Assembly: GCA_947487165.1 (NCBI GenBank)
Contig: CANKWX010000013.1
Span: 1-64,000 of the forward strand
From: Burkholderiales bacterium
GTDB lineage: Bacteria > Pseudomonadota > Gammaproteobacteria > Burkholderiales > Burkholderiaceae_E
Direction of reading: 5' to 3'
DNA length: 64,000 nt
The notes beneath the pieces are model-generated. The model ran no database searches. It was not told where the DNA came from and was given only the letters and a program-made list of their open reading frames with translations. Below, one piece after another: positions 17,011 through 28,292 of this stretch. The position numbers and the translations under genes are program-made. Numbering within the stretch: position 1 is the first letter of the stretch; the number at the start of each line of letters is the position of its first letter.

Positions 17011-18050
17011 CGCACTTCCCGGGTGCTGACCGTGAAGCGCTGTGCAAGACGCGGGTCATAGCCGATCCGCACCCAGTTCGCGCTCATCGGGTAGCCAAAG
17101 CTCTCGACCCGCATGAAATTGGCAAGTCGACGACCTTTGCTGTCTTCAAGCGGCTGGTCGGCCTTGAAGCGATGGGTATCGCCGTGCACAAACAGCACCT
17201 GACCGCGAAAGGTGGTGGCGATCTCCTTCAGCCAGGACAGCAACTGTCGATGGCCTTTTTCCGGAAACAGGCCGAAGTCGGGGTCGCCATGGGCGGCGAT
17301 CACCAGCGAGCTCGCCTGCTCGCGCTCGGCCATTGCCAGGGTCTCGAAGAGCCAGGCCTGGTTGGCCTTCTGGCGGGACTCGAATTCGTCGCGACTGCCG
17401 GGATATTCATCCAGGCCATTGTTGCCGCCCACGATATGGATCGCCACGAATCGCACCGCGCCGATCTTCCAGCGCACGTTCTCCGGCATCTGCGCCTGGC
17501 GCTCGAAAGCCATCGAGGACACGGCTGAAGGCCCGGTCCGCCCGAGCGGCTCGGGTCGCGACCAGAAGGTCTTGCGCAGCATCGCGAGACGCTCACGCGG
17601 ATCGAAGCTGCCTGCCGAGCGACGATGGCAGTCGGTCCATTCGTTGTCGCCGGGCAGCAGCACCAGCGGGTGGGCGCTCGCCTCGAGCAGCTTCAGGCGA
17701 CGCTGGTAGAGCTCGTTCGAGCAGGGCTCGCGCGAGGCCTTGATGTCGCCCACATGCATAACGAAGGCGAGCGGCTCGGCATCGATCTGGGCCAGCATGG
17801 CCGCCAGTCGCGGCTCATCCAGATCGGAGTAGGGCAGATCGCCGATCAGCGCGAAGGCGAAGGGGCTGTCGTCGGATGGGGCGGCAGTGGTCTGGGCGCT
17901 CAATGCAGGTCGTGCCATCTGGACCGGCTGTGCCTGCGAGCCTTGCCGCAGCCCGGCGCTCAGCACGGCGCCGACCGCGATCGTCGTCAGCGCCTGACGC
18001 CTGGGCAAAGGTGGAAGTCGTCGATTCAAAGGCCTGGATCCTCGATTCAA
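16995..18050 (-). CDS. Exported calcineurin-like metallophosphoesterase
   Basis: A 351-residue metallophosphoesterase-like protein. An Arg-rich N-terminus with [18 protein letters not shown] looks like a Tat-type or Sec signal, so export is likely. Metal-site blocks are [29 protein letters not shown], and HGDPDF / FVHGDTHRF later. The first motif is GDxxY-like rather than the classic D-x-H, as in a subgroup of hypothetical exported phosphoesterases. The TTG start overlaps the mutS stop (TTGA); a second in-frame TTG lies 21 bases in. Substrate unknown. Confidence 0.82.
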   Translation of the reverse strand: MNRGSRPLNRRLPPLPRRQALTTIAVGAVLSAGLRQGSQAQPVQMARPALSAQTTAAPSDDSPFAFALIGDLPYSDLDEPRLAAMLAQIDAEPLAFVMHVGDIKASREPCSNELYQRRLKLLEASAHPLVLLPGDNEWTDCHRRSAGSFDPRERLAMLRKTFWSRPEPLGRTGPSAVSSMAFERQAQMPENVRWKIGAVRFVAIHIVGGNNGLDEYPGSRDEFESRQKANQAWLFETLAMAEREQASSLVIAAHGDPDFGLFPEKGHRQLLSWLKEIATTFRGQVLFVHGDTHRFKADQPLEDSKGRRLANFMRVESFGYPMSANWVRIGYDPRLAQRFTVSTREVRQPGF

Positions 18051-20857
18051 TGGTCTGGGTCCGGATGGTCGAGCATCGCACGCAGCTGATACAGCGCCTC
18101 GAGTGCCTGGCGCGGATTCAGGGTGTCGGGGTCGATGTCTGCCAGCGCGGCGGCAACCCGATGCACCGCCATCGAAGCGCCGGCCGGCGCGACTGCCTCA
18201 ATATTCATCGCAGGCGGTGCGTCCTGCACTGCATCGTTTGCGCCCATCTGACTTGAAATCGGCGCTGAAGCGGGATCGTTGTCGAGCAGGCCGAAGAGCT
18301 CGAGCTGGTCGTCGTGAGCGCGTGCCCGCGCTTCAAGCTGCTCGAGCAGCAGCCCGGCTTTGCGCACGACCGTGGCAGGCAGTCCGGCAAGCCGCCCCAC
18401 CTGCAGTCCGTAGCTGCGATTGGCCGGGCCTGGCCTGACTTCGTGAAGGAACACGATGCCGCCCTGATGTTCGGCCGCCGCAAGATGCAGGTTGAGTGCG
18501 GCCGGTGACGTCTGTGCCAGCTGGGTGAGCTCGAAATAGTGCGTGGCAAAGAGCGTCATGGCACGGTTGTGCTGCAGCAGCCGTTCGGCGATCGCGTGCG
18601 CCAGCGCCAGGCCGTCGAAGGTCGAGGTACCGCGGCCGATTTCATCCATGAGCACCAGTGACTGCGGGCCGGCCGCCGCGAGGATGGTGGCCGCTTCGGT
18701 CATCTCGACCATGAAGGTCGAGCGTCCGCCCGCCAGATCGTCCGATGCGCCGATACGGGTGAAAATACGGTCGATCGGGCCGATCTCGCAGGACTGTGCC
18801 GGCACGAAGGCTCCGCAGTGCGCCAGCAGCGCGATCAGCGCGACCTGTCTCATGAAGGTCGACTTGCCGCCCATGTTCGGCCCGGTGATCAGCAGCATGC
18901 GGCGCTCGGGCGAGATCAGGCAGTCGTTGGGTGTGAATCGTTCGACACCGGCTTCCACCACCGGATGACGCCCGCCCCGAATCTCGATCCCGGGCACCCG
19001 GCTCAGGCCGGGTCGCACCCAGCCCGCGTCAGTTGCCACCACCGCAAACGCGCCCAGCACGTCGAGTTCGGCGACCGCCTGGCCGAGCCTTTGCAGCGCA
19101 CCGACATGCGGTGCCAGCCCGGCAAGCAGCAGGTCGAAGAGCGTCTTTTCGCGCGCCAGCGCCCGGTCGCGTGCAGACAGCGCGCGATCTTCAAACGCCT
19201 TGAGCTCGGGTGTGATGTAACGCTCGGCGTTCTTGAGCGTTTGGCGGCGGCGATAGTCGAGCGGCACCTTCTCGGCCTGACCGTTGCTGATTTCGATGAA
19301 AAAGCCGTGCACGCCGTTATAGCCGACCTTCAGGTTGGGGATGCCGGTGCGCTCTCGTTCTGTGCGCTCGAGCGCGGCGACGAAAGCGTCGCAGTCGCGG
19401 TCGATGTTGCGCAGGTCGTCGAGCTCGGCATCGTGCCCGCTGCGAATGACGCCGCCGTCGCGCACCATCGCGGCGGGCTCCTCGAGCAGGGTTTCGACAA
19501 GCTGATGGGCAAGCGCCGGATCGATCGCGAAAGCGCTGCGATAGGGGGCGAACAGTGGCGGAGACAGGCCTGCCGCAGGCTCCAGGTGAGCCAGCAGCCG
19601 GTCGATCGTGCCGATGGCGCCTAGCGCATCGCGCAGCGCCGCCAGTTCGCGCGGGCGCACGGTGGCCAGCGCGATGCGAGCGGCGATCCGCTCGAAATCG
19701 ACGCATCGTGCCAAGGCATTGCGCAGTGCTTCGCGCGGCGCCTGCAACTGCTCGACCACCTCATGACGGCGGCCTATTTCGCGAGTGTCCCGGATCGGCT
19801 GCAGCAGCCAGCGACGCAGCAGGCGACTGCCGGGCGCGGTGGCACATTGGTCCAGTCGCGACAGCAGTGTCGGTGAGGCGTCGCCGCGAATCGTCTCGAC
19901 GATCTCGAGATTGCGCCTGGCCACCGCATCGAGCACGACCCGGTTATCGCCATGGTCAACCCGCAGTGGCTGCAGATGGGTCGGTGCATGGCCCTGAGTC
20001 CGTGCGACATAGGCCAGCAGCGCACCGGCTGCTCCGAGCGCTTCGGGCAAGGCGTCGGCATCGCTGCCGGCCAGAGTCGCAATACCGAGCTGTTCGGCCA
20101 GCTGCTCGCGGGCACGCTGGGCATCGAACTGCCAGGCCGGGCATCGGCTGATCGGCAGCCCGGCTGCGGCAAGTTCGATCGATTCGAGCGCGGCATCGCT
20201 GGCCGCCGACGCAGTCGAGCGCGAGCTGCTGGATGCGTTGCTGGGTGCGCGGGAGGGTGCGCGGACAGGTGAAAACGCCGCCGACTCGGGAAGCAGCAGC
20301 TCGGCCGGGCGCAGTCGATCGAGCTCGGCGGCGAATTGGGTCGCTTCGATCTCGGCAAGCCAGCATTCGCCGCTGGCCACGATCATGCGGGCCAGAGCGA
20401 GCCTGCGCCCGCCTGCGGCCACCTTGACCGCCAGGATCGGTCGGTCTTCCCGATCGGGCAGCAATGCCGCATCGGTGAGCGTCCCGGGTGTCACCAGTCG
20501 CATCACCTTTCTTTCGACCGGGCCCTTCGAGGTGGCCGGATCGCCGAGTTGCTCGCAGATCGCGACCGACTCGCCCATCTTCACCAATCGTGCCAGGTAC
20601 TGCTCGGCGGCATGAAAGGGCACGCCCGCCATCCTGATCGGCTCACCATTCGAGGCGCCGCGCCGAGTCAGCGTGATCCCGAGCAGTCGGGCCGCCTTGT
20701 CGGCATCGTCGTGAAAGAGCTCATAGAAATCGCCCATGCGATAAAAGAGCAGCACCGACGGATACTCGGCCTTGATGCGAAAGTACTGCTGCATCATGGG
20801 CGTGTGACCGGAAAGCGGTGGGCTGGTCGCCGCGGCGGAGTGACTCAGTGTCGACAT
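18047..20857 (-). CDS. mutS: DNA mismatch repair protein MutS
   Basis: MutS recognises mismatches and starts repair with MutL. The 936-residue protein begins with the mismatch-binding domain ([28 protein letters not shown], including the F-x-E motif region), continues through connector and lever domains, and ends with the ABC ATPase: Walker [14 protein letters not shown], Walker [13 protein letters not shown] and the helix-turn-helix dimer region. A Ser/Ala-rich stretch near residue 215 is an insertion relative to E. coli. It lies 17 bases downstream of the hybrid kinase stop and is coupled to the phosphoesterase gene behind it. Confidence 0.97.
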   Translation of the reverse strand: MSTLSHSAAATSPPLSGHTPMMQQYFRIKAEYPSVLLFYRMGDFYELFHDDADKAARLLGITLTRRGASNGEPIRMAGVPFHAAEQYLARLVKMGESVAICEQLGDPATSKGPVERKVMRLVTPGTLTDAALLPDREDRPILAVKVAAGGRRLALARMIVASGECWLAEIEATQFAAELDRLRPAELLLPESAAFSPVRAPSRAPSNASSSSRSTASAASDAALESIELAAAGLPISRCPAWQFDAQRAREQLAEQLGIATLAGSDADALPEALGAAGALLAYVARTQGHAPTHLQPLRVDHGDNRVVLDAVARRNLEIVETIRGDASPTLLSRLDQCATAPGSRLLRRWLLQPIRDTREIGRRHEVVEQLQAPREALRNALARCVDFERIAARIALATVRPRELAALRDALGAIGTIDRLLAHLEPAAGLSPPLFAPYRSAFAIDPALAHQLVETLLEEPAAMVRDGGVIRSGHDAELDDLRNIDRDCDAFVAALERTERERTGIPNLKVGYNGVHGFFIEISNGQAEKVPLDYRRRQTLKNAERYITPELKAFEDRALSARDRALAREKTLFDLLLAGLAPHVGALQRLGQAVAELDVLGAFAVVATDAGWVRPGLSRVPGIEIRGGRHPVVEAGVERFTPNDCLISPERRMLLITGPNMGGKSTFMRQVALIALLAHCGAFVPAQSCEIGPIDRIFTRIGASDDLAGGRSTFMVEMTEAATILAAAGPQSLVLMDEIGRGTSTFDGLALAHAIAERLLQHNRAMTLFATHYFELTQLAQTSPAALNLHLAAAEHQGGIVFLHEVRPGPANRSYGLQVGRLAGLPATVVRKAGLLLEQLEARARAHDDQLELFGLLDNDPASAPISSQMGANDAVQDAPPAMNIEAVAPAGASMAVHRVAAALADIDPDTLNPRQALEALYQLRAMLDHPDPDH

Positions 20858-20874
20858 CGATGGCCTGATCGTTC

Positions 20875-23800
20875 TCAGGCGGGCAACTGTTGTCCAGTGG
20901 TCAGTGTACGCAGTCGGGTCATCAGGGCGCTCGCGAAGGCCGGCCAGGCCGCCCTTGCGCCGTCCAGAATCGCCTGCGCCGGCTGTGCGTCGATGCCGCC
21001 ATGCCGAGCCATCGTGGTGAGCCGGGCAAAGTCATCGGCGAGCGGGTCGGCATGAAAGGTCAGGCAAAGGCCCTTGGCGCTGTGCGAAAGGCGCATCACT
21101 TCCGGCCAGTCGAGCACCGAGAGGGCTGTGGCCATTCTGGTGAAGTCGGCCTCCATCGATTCGATGAATGACTCGGCGATGATCGTGATCGTGTCGGGAT
21201 CGGCTCTTTGCAGGGCCTGGGCATAGTCGAACTCGGTGATGAGCGGTGCGCCGAACTGCTCGCGCTTTCGGGCGAGTCGTTCGATCGCTTCCTTGAGGTA
21301 GGTGGTCGAGATCGGCTTGGAGATGTAGTCGTCCATGCCGGCGGCCAGGCACCGCTCGCGATCGCCGGCCATGGCGTTGGCGGTCATGGCGATGATCGGT
21401 ATCGCCCGAATCTCGGGGTTTTCCTCGGCCCGTATACGTGCCGAGGCCTCAAAGCCATCCATGACCGGCATCTGGCAGTCCATGAGGACCAGATCGAACG
21501 GACGCTCGCTCAGGCGTTCAAGCGCCACCGCGCCATTTTCGGCGATCGTGCAGTTGATGCCCCACCGGGACAGCCAGGTCTGGGCCAGCTTCTGGTTGAC
21601 CAGATTGTCTTCGACCAGCAGCACCTCGATGCCGCTGACCGACGAGGCCTCCTGTGCCGGCACTCGCGCGACCTGGACAAGGCCGTCGTCCCGGTGCTCG
21701 GGTGACACGGTGAGAGTCTTGAAGATCGCCGCGACAGTTGAATGCAGGTCGGGCAATGTCCAGGGTTTGAGCAGATGGGCCTGGATGCCGGCCTGCCTCA
21801 TCTGAAGAGCGCTCGAGGGCGCCGAGGCTGAGGCCAGCAGCAGCAGCGGCGCTTGCGGCCCCATTTTCTGGGTGAGCGCCTGACACAGTGTCAGGCCGTC
21901 GAGTTCGGGCATCGCCAGATCGACGATCGCTGCTGCAAACTCGCCGGGGCGGGCACTGATACTGCAGAGCGCCTTGCGCGGGTCGGTGAACGCCTCGCAC
22001 TCAGCGCCGAGCGCGGCGAGTTGCCTGGCCAGTATCACTGCGCTGCGCGGATTGTCGTCGACCACCGCGATGCGTCGTCCGAGCAGCGGGCGGTCGGGAT
22101 TGTCTTGCGGCGGCGGGTCAGCTGTCGACCAGGCCATCGGAATCAGACAGCTGAAGTGCGACCCCTTGCCAGCTTCGCTGGCGACCGTCACCGAGCCGCC
22201 CATGGCTTGACTGAGTCGGCGCGTGATCGACAAGCCGAGGCCGGTTCCGCCAAAGCGCCGGGTGATGGTGGAATCTTCCTGCGTAAAGGGATCGAAGAGC
22301 GTCGGCAGGCTGGCCGCATCGATACCTACACCGGTATCGAGCACCGACAGATCGACATGCGCGGTCGGTCCTTCCAGCCTTGCGCTCGCCCTCACCACCA
22401 CCTCTCCTTGCATCGTGAACTTGATGGCGTTGGAGACGAGGTTGAGCAGAATCTGGCGGATGCGACCCGGATCGCCGCGAACCAGCGCCGGGAAACCGTC
22501 ATCAATATCGAGCACCAGCTCGAGGCCCTTTTCGTCGGCCGTAACCGCCATCGGGCGCAGCGCTTCCCCGAGCAGCTGAGCCAAATCGAAGTCGATCTGC
22601 TCGATGGCGAGTTTACCGGCCTCGATTTTCGAGAAATCGAGAATATCGTTGATGATCTGCAGCAGTGACAACGCCGAATTCTTGGCGATCTGCAGGTACT
22701 CGCGCTGGTTCGGGTCGACCGCCATATTGAGCGCGAGATCGGCCATCCCGATCAGGCCGTTCATCGGCGTCCTGATTTCATGGCTCATGTTGGCCAGGAA
22801 GTCGCTCTTGAGCCGGTTGGCGCTTTCTGCAGCGCTCTTGGCGGCCATCAGCTGGCGACTCGCCTGTTTGATCTCGGTCAGATCGACGACCACGCCGACC
22901 AGGCCAGTGGGCTTGCCGTCGGGGCCTTTGATCGCAGCCTTGGTGATCTGCAGATCGACCTGCTTGCCGTCCTTCAAGGTGAACGTGGTCTCGTAAGCGG
23001 TCGACTGGCCGGTGGCGAGGAGTTCTTCTTCCTCGCGGTTGCTCATGATTTCGGCTGTGGGCAGATGGAGCTCGTCCCAGCGCTTGCCGATCATCGCTTC
23101 CCGGCCCAGTGCGGTGTTGTCGAAAAAGGCGTCATTGCCGCGCACATAGCGAAGCTTTTCGTCCTTCACGAAGACCGGTAACGGGATGGATTCGAAGAGC
23201 GCTTCGATCAGGTCTGAATGCCGCTGGATCACCCCTTCCGCCCTGATCCGCGCGGTGATCTCGGTGCGCGCGGCGATATACCGTTCGATCACACCATCGG
23301 CATTGAGCACCGGCACGATGGTCGCCTGGACCCAGTAATGATCGCCGCGCTTGTTCCGGTTGCAGATGACACCGCGCCAGACCGCTCCAGAGGTGATCGT
23401 CGCCCACAGGTCTTCAAAGAAGGCTTTCGGCTGGGTGCCCGAATTGATGATCCGATGGTTCTGACCGATCAGCTCATCGCGCGAATAGCCGCTGACCTCA
23501 CAAAAATTGTCATTGACGAAAATGATGTCGCCGCGGGCATCGGTCGCGCTGACGATCGCATGCTGATCGAGCGCGCGCTGCAGCACCGAGATCTCATCCA
23601 TCGCCTTGCGGTGCCGTTCAGCCGCGCGCCGCAGGGTGAGCGAGGCCTGTTCGACGCTCGACATGTCGGCGACCCTGCCGTCTTCGCTGAGTTCGGCGCA
23701 GGCCTGGCGCATTGCCTCCACCCTCTGCGTTTGCAACTGCAGTTCGGTGGCGAGCCGCGCGTTGGCATCGATCATCTCGTCGGACGAAATCTCAAGCGAG

Positions 23801-24000
23801 CGGCTCTTCAGTTCGAGGTCACGCTCGAACTGCCCGTAGGAGTCGTCGATACGCGACAGCAGCGTGCCAAGGCCGCTTGCCAGAATCGCCTCATTGCTGT
23901 GGGGCGCCGCATTGGCGGCCGATTCTTGCAGAAGACCCTCGAGCGCTTCCGGGGTCAAACCGAAAGCTTTCTTCAGATGTCTGCGAAGGGTCTGATTCAT
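20875..24000 (-). CDS. PAS-PAS hybrid histidine kinase with two receivers and HPt
   Basis: A 1041-residue cytosolic phosphorelay protein without membrane segments. A helical N-terminus (about 1-140) is followed by PAS (about 140-250) and PAS (about 260-380), HisKA with phospho-acceptor H407 in [10 protein letters not shown], HATPase_c (about 505-620, with DTGVGI and GGTGLGL), REC1 (D694 in [10 protein letters not shown]), REC2 (D841 in [11 protein letters not shown]) and a C-terminal HPt with H973 in LSHSAKGLC. All phospho-acceptors are present, so a complete internal relay is possible. Its ATG overlaps the stop of the FIST gene, so FIST is probably its sensory partner, as in NosP/NahK and VpsV/VpsS pairs. 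No output regulator is adjacent. Confidence 0.92.
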   Translation of the reverse strand: MNQTLRRHLKKAFGLTPEALEGLLQESAANAAPHSNEAILASGLGTLLSRIDDSYGQFERDLELKSRSLEISSDEMIDANARLATELQLQTQRVEAMRQACAELSEDGRVADMSSVEQASLTLRRAAERHRKAMDEISVLQRALDQHAIVSATDARGDIIFVNDNFCEVSGYSRDELIGQNHRIINSGTQPKAFFEDLWATITSGAVWRGVICNRNKRGDHYWVQATIVPVLNADGVIERYIAARTEITARIRAEGVIQRHSDLIEALFESIPLPVFVKDEKLRYVRGNDAFFDNTALGREAMIGKRWDELHLPTAEIMSNREEEELLATGQSTAYETTFTLKDGKQVDLQITKAAIKGPDGKPTGLVGVVVDLTEIKQASRQLMAAKSAAESANRLKSDFLANMSHEIRTPMNGLIGMADLALNMAVDPNQREYLQIAKNSALSLLQIINDILDFSKIEAGKLAIEQIDFDLAQLLGEALRPMAVTADEKGLELVLDIDDGFPALVRGDPGRIRQILLNLVSNAIKFTMQGEVVVRASARLEGPTAHVDLSVLDTGVGIDAASLPTLFDPFTQEDSTITRRFGGTGLGLSITRRLSQAMGGSVTVASEAGKGSHFSCLIPMAWSTADPPPQDNPDRPLLGRRIAVVDDNPRSAVILARQLAALGAECEAFTDPRKALCSISARPGEFAAAIVDLAMPELDGLTLCQALTQKMGPQAPLLLLASASAPSSALQMRQAGIQAHLLKPWTLPDLHSTVAAIFKTLTVSPEHRDDGLVQVARVPAQEASSVSGIEVLLVEDNLVNQKLAQTWLSRWGINCTIAENGAVALERLSERPFDLVLMDCQMPVMDGFEASARIRAEENPEIRAIPIIAMTANAMAGDRERCLAAGMDDYISKPISTTYLKEAIERLARKREQFGAPLITEFDYAQALQRADPDTITIIAESFIESMEADFTRMATALSVLDWPEVMRLSHSAKGLCLTFHADPLADDFARLTTMARHGGIDAQPAQAILDGARAAWPAFASALMTRLRTLTTGQQLPA

Positions 24001-25148
24001 GGGCCACCGGGGATTTCGCCGAAGATGGTCACGGTCATCGTTTGATTATGCAAAGAGCAGGCCTTGAGATCTTCGCCGCAGATTTCTCCGTTCGAATAAA
24101 AGCCGGCGATGGCGGTTTGCGGGCCCATCACATCGGCCAGACCCTCGGCCTCTTCTTCGGTGCGAGCGCCCATCACCAGTTTGCGACCGACGCAACTGAT
24201 TGCCAGCAAGGCTTTTGGACCGGCTCCGGAATCGCCAAGAGACCGGGCTGCGCCCATCGCAGCCAATGCCAGACTGTCGGTGGAGGCATGCATCAGGGTC
24301 AGATAGCCGCCTTCTTCGATTGATCCGGCAAAGGTCAGCGAACCCTGCACTTCGTCGATCGCGAGGATGGTCCGAAGAATGCCGGTTCGCTCGCGCAAGG
24401 CCGAACGCGTCTCGAAAGGAAAGAGCAGGGCCGAGCCTGGCAGATCGGCGGCATAGTCGCCGAGATATTTCTTGTAGATCGCGAGCGCCGGCTCGCCGTC
24501 GAGTTCGTAGAGCACATTGCCTTTGGCCCGGGTCGCTTTTCGGGCGGGTCCGAAGGGTTTCCAGCCGCCTTCGCAGGCACCTCGGATGTCGAGCGACCGG
24601 CCATAGAAACCGATAATGAATGCCGTGCGTGCGCCGACCCCGGCAGGGGTGAGCTGATAGGTGCCGGCAAAAGTCCCTGCATCGCCTGCAAGCCCGCCCG
24701 ACAGGGTGCAGTCATCCGGCAGAACGCTTCTGAGGCCGTCGATCAGTGCCGATCCGTTCAGATCCGTGCCTGGCGCGATGACCAGCGCATGGCGCAAACC
24801 TTCGGCCGGAATGCCGCCTGCCAGCGCTGCACCGGCCGAATAGGAATCTCGGCCACCAGGGACCTCAGCCTTGGACCACTCGATGCGGGCGTCGGGCGAG
24901 TCGAAACCGATTGCAAGCAGCGACAGCGTCCCGTCATCGACCGCAGTGCCGCTGATCTCGCCGGCGGTCGAGCAGCCGAAGCACAATGCCTGCGGCCAGG
25001 CGTCAGCCACTTGAGTCAGTGCGACAGGGTCTTTGAACCACTCCAGTGCCGCGAACATGAACACCAGCTGTGGCCTGGCGTCGCTGATGACAGCGTTGGC
25101 AGCAGCGATGTTGTGGCCGGCCTTGATCGATGTGCTTGCGCAGCGCAT
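23997..25148 (-). CDS. FIST-domain sensor protein (NosP-like)
   Basis: A 383-residue FIST_N / FIST_C protein. N-terminal landmarks are PQLVFMFAALEW, LCFGCSTAGEIS and LSLLAIGF; the C-terminal domain has LLAISCVGRKLVMG and GFYSNGEICG. FIST proteins sense small ligands and act on signal-transduction partners; the NosP subgroup binds haem and nitric oxide and inhibits a co-encoded hybrid kinase. Haem ligation cannot be read here. I start at MRCASTSIKAG because a GGA lies upstream and the family begins just before this motif; ATGs 39 and 78 bases upstream are alternatives. Coupled to the kinase by ATGA. Confidence 0.87.
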   Translation of the reverse strand: MRCASTSIKAGHNIAAANAVISDARPQLVFMFAALEWFKDPVALTQVADAWPQALCFGCSTAGEISGTAVDDGTLSLLAIGFDSPDARIEWSKAEVPGGRDSYSAGAALAGGIPAEGLRHALVIAPGTDLNGSALIDGLRSVLPDDCTLSGGLAGDAGTFAGTYQLTPAGVGARTAFIIGFYGRSLDIRGACEGGWKPFGPARKATRAKGNVLYELDGEPALAIYKKYLGDYAADLPGSALLFPFETRSALRERTGILRTILAIDEVQGSLTFAGSIEEGGYLTLMHASTDSLALAAMGAARSLGDSGAGPKALLAISCVGRKLVMGARTEEEAEGLADVMGPQTAIAGFYSNGEICGEDLKACSLHNQTMTVTIFGEIPGGP

Positions 25149-25226
25149 GCATGCTTTCCGAGGGGGTTCGTCAATGCCTGATGGCATTGTGGCGAGATTG
25201 TAATTCGTTGCTTGCTCCGAGAGCAT

Positions 25227-25442
25227 TGCATGCCTCGCGAAGGGCGGGAAGCACTGTCGGCGCTTTTGTCTCCACCCGGACAGACAGGCCGGATGGCCGG
25301 TCGGTCGCTTTGATGGCTGTCGGATCAGAAATGCGATGGCTTTCGAAAGACGGCATCGTCCTGGTGTACTCCGCGCATCCTGGCCGATCCCTTTATTTGT
25401 CTGGCTTAATTCCGATTACCTCTTTAACGGGCCATTCTCGAT
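25227..25442. other. Intergenic region between FIST and GNAT genes
   Basis: About 216 bases between divergent genes with no supported ORF. It probably holds both promoters. I see no convincing -35/-10 pair or operator, though the right half is more AT-rich (TTTATTTGTCTGGCTTAATT). Confidence 0.4.
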
Positions 25443-25928
25443 ATGACTGCTTCGACCAATGCTTCATCGTCCCCACGCGACGGCGGACTCATCCTGCGTC
25501 CTGTGACCCCGGCCGACCATGATCACTGGATGCCCTTGTGGCGGGGTTATCAGACCTTCTACAAGGTCGATATTCCGGCCGCCACCAGCGCTGTCACTTG
25601 GCAACGGCTGCTCGACCCCAACGAGCCGATGCATGCCGTGATCGCCTGGCAGGGGGATCGCGCGGTGGGCATGGTTCACTGGATCTATCACCGCTCCTGC
25701 TGGAGCGTGGGTGATTTCTCCTACCTCAATGATCTGTTCGCCGAGCCCGATGTGCGCGGCACAGGCGTGGGCCGTGCCCTGATTGAGCATGTCTATGAGC
25801 AGTCTGCCGCCGCAGGCTGCTCACGGGTCTATTGGCTCACGCATGAGACGAACGAGGTGGCGATGAAGCTCTACGACCGGATCGCGGAGCGATCGGGCTT
25901 CATCCAATACCGCAAGGCGGTTGGCTGA
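25443..25928 (+). CDS. GNAT family N-acetyltransferase
   Basis: A 161-residue acetyltransferase. The acetyl-CoA pyrophosphate loop is RGTGVGRALIEHV, preceded by the strand YLNDLFAEPDV, and followed by VYWLTHETNEVAMKLYDRIA, which matches motif B. The first residues (TASTNASSS) look unstructured. The substrate is unknown. It ends two bases before the convergent suhB stop. Confidence 0.88.
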   Translation: MTASTNASSSPRDGGLILRPVTPADHDHWMPLWRGYQTFYKVDIPAATSAVTWQRLLDPNEPMHAVIAWQGDRAVGMVHWIYHRSCWSVGDFSYLNDLFAEPDVRGTGVGRALIEHVYEQSAAAGCSRVYWLTHETNEVAMKLYDRIAERSGFIQYRKAVG

Positions 25929-25930
25929 GG

Positions 25931-26734
25931 TCAGCGCGTCGGAGCGAAGAGTGTCACCATCTGGCTGAAGACTTTCGGGGTCGCGGCCAGAACCTGCTTC
26001 GAGAAGATGCAGTCGGCTTCACCGGCCAGATCGCCGACCAGACCGCCCGCCTCGCTGACCAGGAGGCTGCCGGCGGCTACATCCCAGGGCATCAGGCCGA
26101 TCTCGAAAAAGCCGTCGTAGCGACCGCAGGCAACATAGGCCAGATCGAGCGCTGCCGCGCCCGGGCGACGGACCCCGGCGGCGCGCAGCGACACCGCCTT
26201 GAGCATCGTCATATACCGGTCGATATCGTCGATTTCGCGAAACGGAAAGCCGGTACCGATCAGGGACCCGTCGATGCGGGTGCGCGGCGAGACACGGATG
26301 CGACGGTCGTTGAGAAAGGCGCCGCTGCCTTTGCTGGCGGAAAAGATCTCATCGCGATTGGGGTCATAGACCAGCGCCTGGGTCACGATGCCGCGCTGCA
26401 TCAGCGCAATCGACACGCAATAGTGCGGCAGCCCGTGGATGAAATTGGTCGTCCCGTCCAGAGGGTCGATGATCCAGATGTTTTCGGCCTGATGAGGCGC
26501 CTGCTCAATCTTGCCGATCGTGTGGCCCGACTCCTCGGCCAGAAAGGCGTGCGTCGGATAAGCCTGGCGCAGAGTCGTGATGATCACCTCCTCTGCAGCG
26601 CGATCGACTTCGGTCACGAAATCGTTGCGCTGCTTGACTGCGACCTTGACCGTCTCGATGTCGAGGCTGGCTCGAGTAATGATGCGGCCGGCGGCGCGCG
26701 CGGCGCGCACCGCGACGTTCAACATGGGATGCAT
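25931..26734 (-). CDS. suhB: Inositol-1-monophosphatase family protein SuhB
   Basis: A 267-residue Mg-dependent phosphatase of the SuhB family, which has inositol monophosphatase activity and also binds RNA polymerase/Nus factors in E. coli. Visible metal sites are VDRAAEE, the signature [13 protein letters not shown] and the C-terminal [11 protein letters not shown] start at [13 protein letters not shown], the usual betaproteobacterial N-terminus; the longer open frame adds a basic non-conserved leader. It is divergent from the symporter and convergent with GNAT. Confidence 0.94.
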   Translation of the reverse strand: MHPMLNVAVRAARAAGRIITRASLDIETVKVAVKQRNDFVTEVDRAAEEVIITTLRQAYPTHAFLAEESGHTIGKIEQAPHQAENIWIIDPLDGTTNFIHGLPHYCVSIALMQRGIVTQALVYDPNRDEIFSASKGSGAFLNDRRIRVSPRTRIDGSLIGTGFPFREIDDIDRYMTMLKAVSLRAAGVRRPGAAALDLAYVACGRYDGFFEIGLMPWDVAAGSLLVSEAGGLVGDLAGEADCIFSKQVLAATPKVFSQMVTLFAPTR

Positions 26735-26797
26735 GGGGCGTCGCCTGAAGTAAACCCGACATTGTAAGCGCCCCGACCGCACCTGCCGGCCAGGCTG

Positions 26798-26828
26798 TTG
26801 TAACAGCAGGGCTTTGTCGGGTCATAAT
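26798..26828 (+). promoter_or_regulatory. Possible promoter of the sodium/solute symporter
   Basis: TTGTAA and CATAAT lie 19 bases apart, 28 bases before the ATG. The spacing is longer than the 17-base optimum, so this is tentative. Confidence 0.35.
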
Positions 26829-26855
26829 CCGGGGTCTCCCCGAATCGTCTCTGCC

Positions 26856-28292
26856 ATGCTGCTTACTCTGGTATTCGCATATCTGCTGGTCACGATTGTG
26901 ATCGGTCTGTGGGCCGCCAAGCGTGTCAAAAACACTGCCGACTTTGCAGTCGCCGGTCGACACCTGCCGCTGGTGATGATCATCACCACCACCTTTGCCA
27001 CCTGGTTCGGTTCCGAGACCGTGCTCGGGATTCCGGCGCGTTTTGTCGACGGAGGTCTGAATTCGGTGGTTGAAGACCCCTTTGGCGCCGGTTTCTGCCT
27101 GATCCTCGTCGGCATGTTTTTTGCCGGGAAGCTCTATCGCATGACCCTGCTTACCATCAGCGACTACTTCCGCGCCCGCTACGGGCGAGTGGTCGAGGTG
27201 GCCTGCTCGGTCATCATCATCCTCAGCTATCTCGGCTGGGTCTCGGCCCAGGTCACCGCGCTCGGTCTGGTTTTCAATTTGTTGTCGGGCGACACGATCT
27301 CGGTGCCGATGGGCATGGTGATCGGCACGGCGTCGATCCTGGCCTACACGCTGTTTGGCGGCATGTGGTCGGTCGCGGTGACCGATTTCATCCAGATGAT
27401 CATTCTGGTCGTGGGGTTGCTGATCATTGCGGTGTTTGCGAGCCAGATGGCCGGCGGCGCCGACAAGGTGATCGATCTGGCATCAAATCGAGAGCTCTTC
27501 AAGTTCCTGCCCGAGCCGTCGCTGCACGAGATCGTGTTTTTTATCGGTGCGGCGGTCACAATGATGCTCGGATCGATCCCGCAGCAGGATGTCTTTCAGC
27601 GCGTGATGTCGGCCAAGGATGTCAAGGCGGCCACCCGCGGCCCGGTGATCGGCGGGATCTGCTACATCCTGTTTGCGTTTGTGCCGATGTTTCTCGTGGT
27701 CAGCGCGCTGATCATCATGCCCGAGAAGGCCGGTGCGCTGCTGGCCGACGACCCGCAGAAAGTGCTGCCCACGCTGGTGCTCGAGCACATGCCCTTTGCG
27801 ATGCAGGTGCTGTTTTTCGGTGCCTTGCTGTCGGCGATCAAGTCCTGCGCTTCGGCCACCCTGCTGGCGCCCTCGGTCACCTTTACCGAGAACATCTGGC
27901 GTCAGTTCAAGCCGCGCATGGGTGATCGCGAAGAACTGCGCGACATGCGGATCACCGTCCTTGTGTTCAGTGCATGCGTCTGCGCCTATGCGATTGCCAT
28001 GCGTGGCACCTCCATCTACGAGATGGTGTCGTCCGCCTACCAGGTGACGCTGGTGGGGGCCTTCGTGCCCCTGGCGGCGGGCTTGTTCTGGAAGCACGCG
28101 ACCACCCAGGGTGCGGTGTTCTCGATCGTGCTGGGCCTGTTGGCCTGGCTGCTCTTCATGGCAACCGATGCGGGTGAGGTGTTTCCGGCGCAACTCGCCG
28201 GATTGATCGCTGCAGTGGTTGGCATGGTGCTTGGCTCGCTCGGGCCGCAGGCGGTGCGCAATCAGCACAATGCCCATGTCCTTGCCCGCTGA
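26856..28292 (+). CDS. Sodium:solute symporter (SSS) family transporter
   Basis: A 478-residue inner-membrane transporter with about 12-13 hydrophobic helices starting at MLLTLVFAYLLVTIVIGLWA. The GRHLPLVMIITTTFATWFGSE segment and the SILAYTLFGGMWSVAVTDF helix are SSS-family signatures, as is QQDVFQRVMSAKDVKAA in the middle. The fold uses a sodium gradient to import a solute; proline, pantothenate or monocarboxylates are family substrates, and none can be assigned here. I start at the ATG 28 bases after the possible -10. Its stop lies 17 bases inside the next gene. Confidence 0.9.
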   Translation: MLLTLVFAYLLVTIVIGLWAAKRVKNTADFAVAGRHLPLVMIITTTFATWFGSETVLGIPARFVDGGLNSVVEDPFGAGFCLILVGMFFAGKLYRMTLLTISDYFRARYGRVVEVACSVIIILSYLGWVSAQVTALGLVFNLLSGDTISVPMGMVIGTASILAYTLFGGMWSVAVTDFIQMIILVVGLLIIAVFASQMAGGADKVIDLASNRELFKFLPEPSLHEIVFFIGAAVTMMLGSIPQQDVFQRVMSAKDVKAATRGPVIGGICYILFAFVPMFLVVSALIIMPEKAGALLADDPQKVLPTLVLEHMPFAMQVLFFGALLSAIKSCASATLLAPSVTFTENIWRQFKPRMGDREELRDMRITVLVFSACVCAYAIAMRGTSIYEMVSSAYQVTLVGAFVPLAAGLFWKHATTQGAVFSIVLGLLAWLLFMATDAGEVFPAQLAGLIAAVVGMVLGSLGPQAVRNQHNAHVLAR

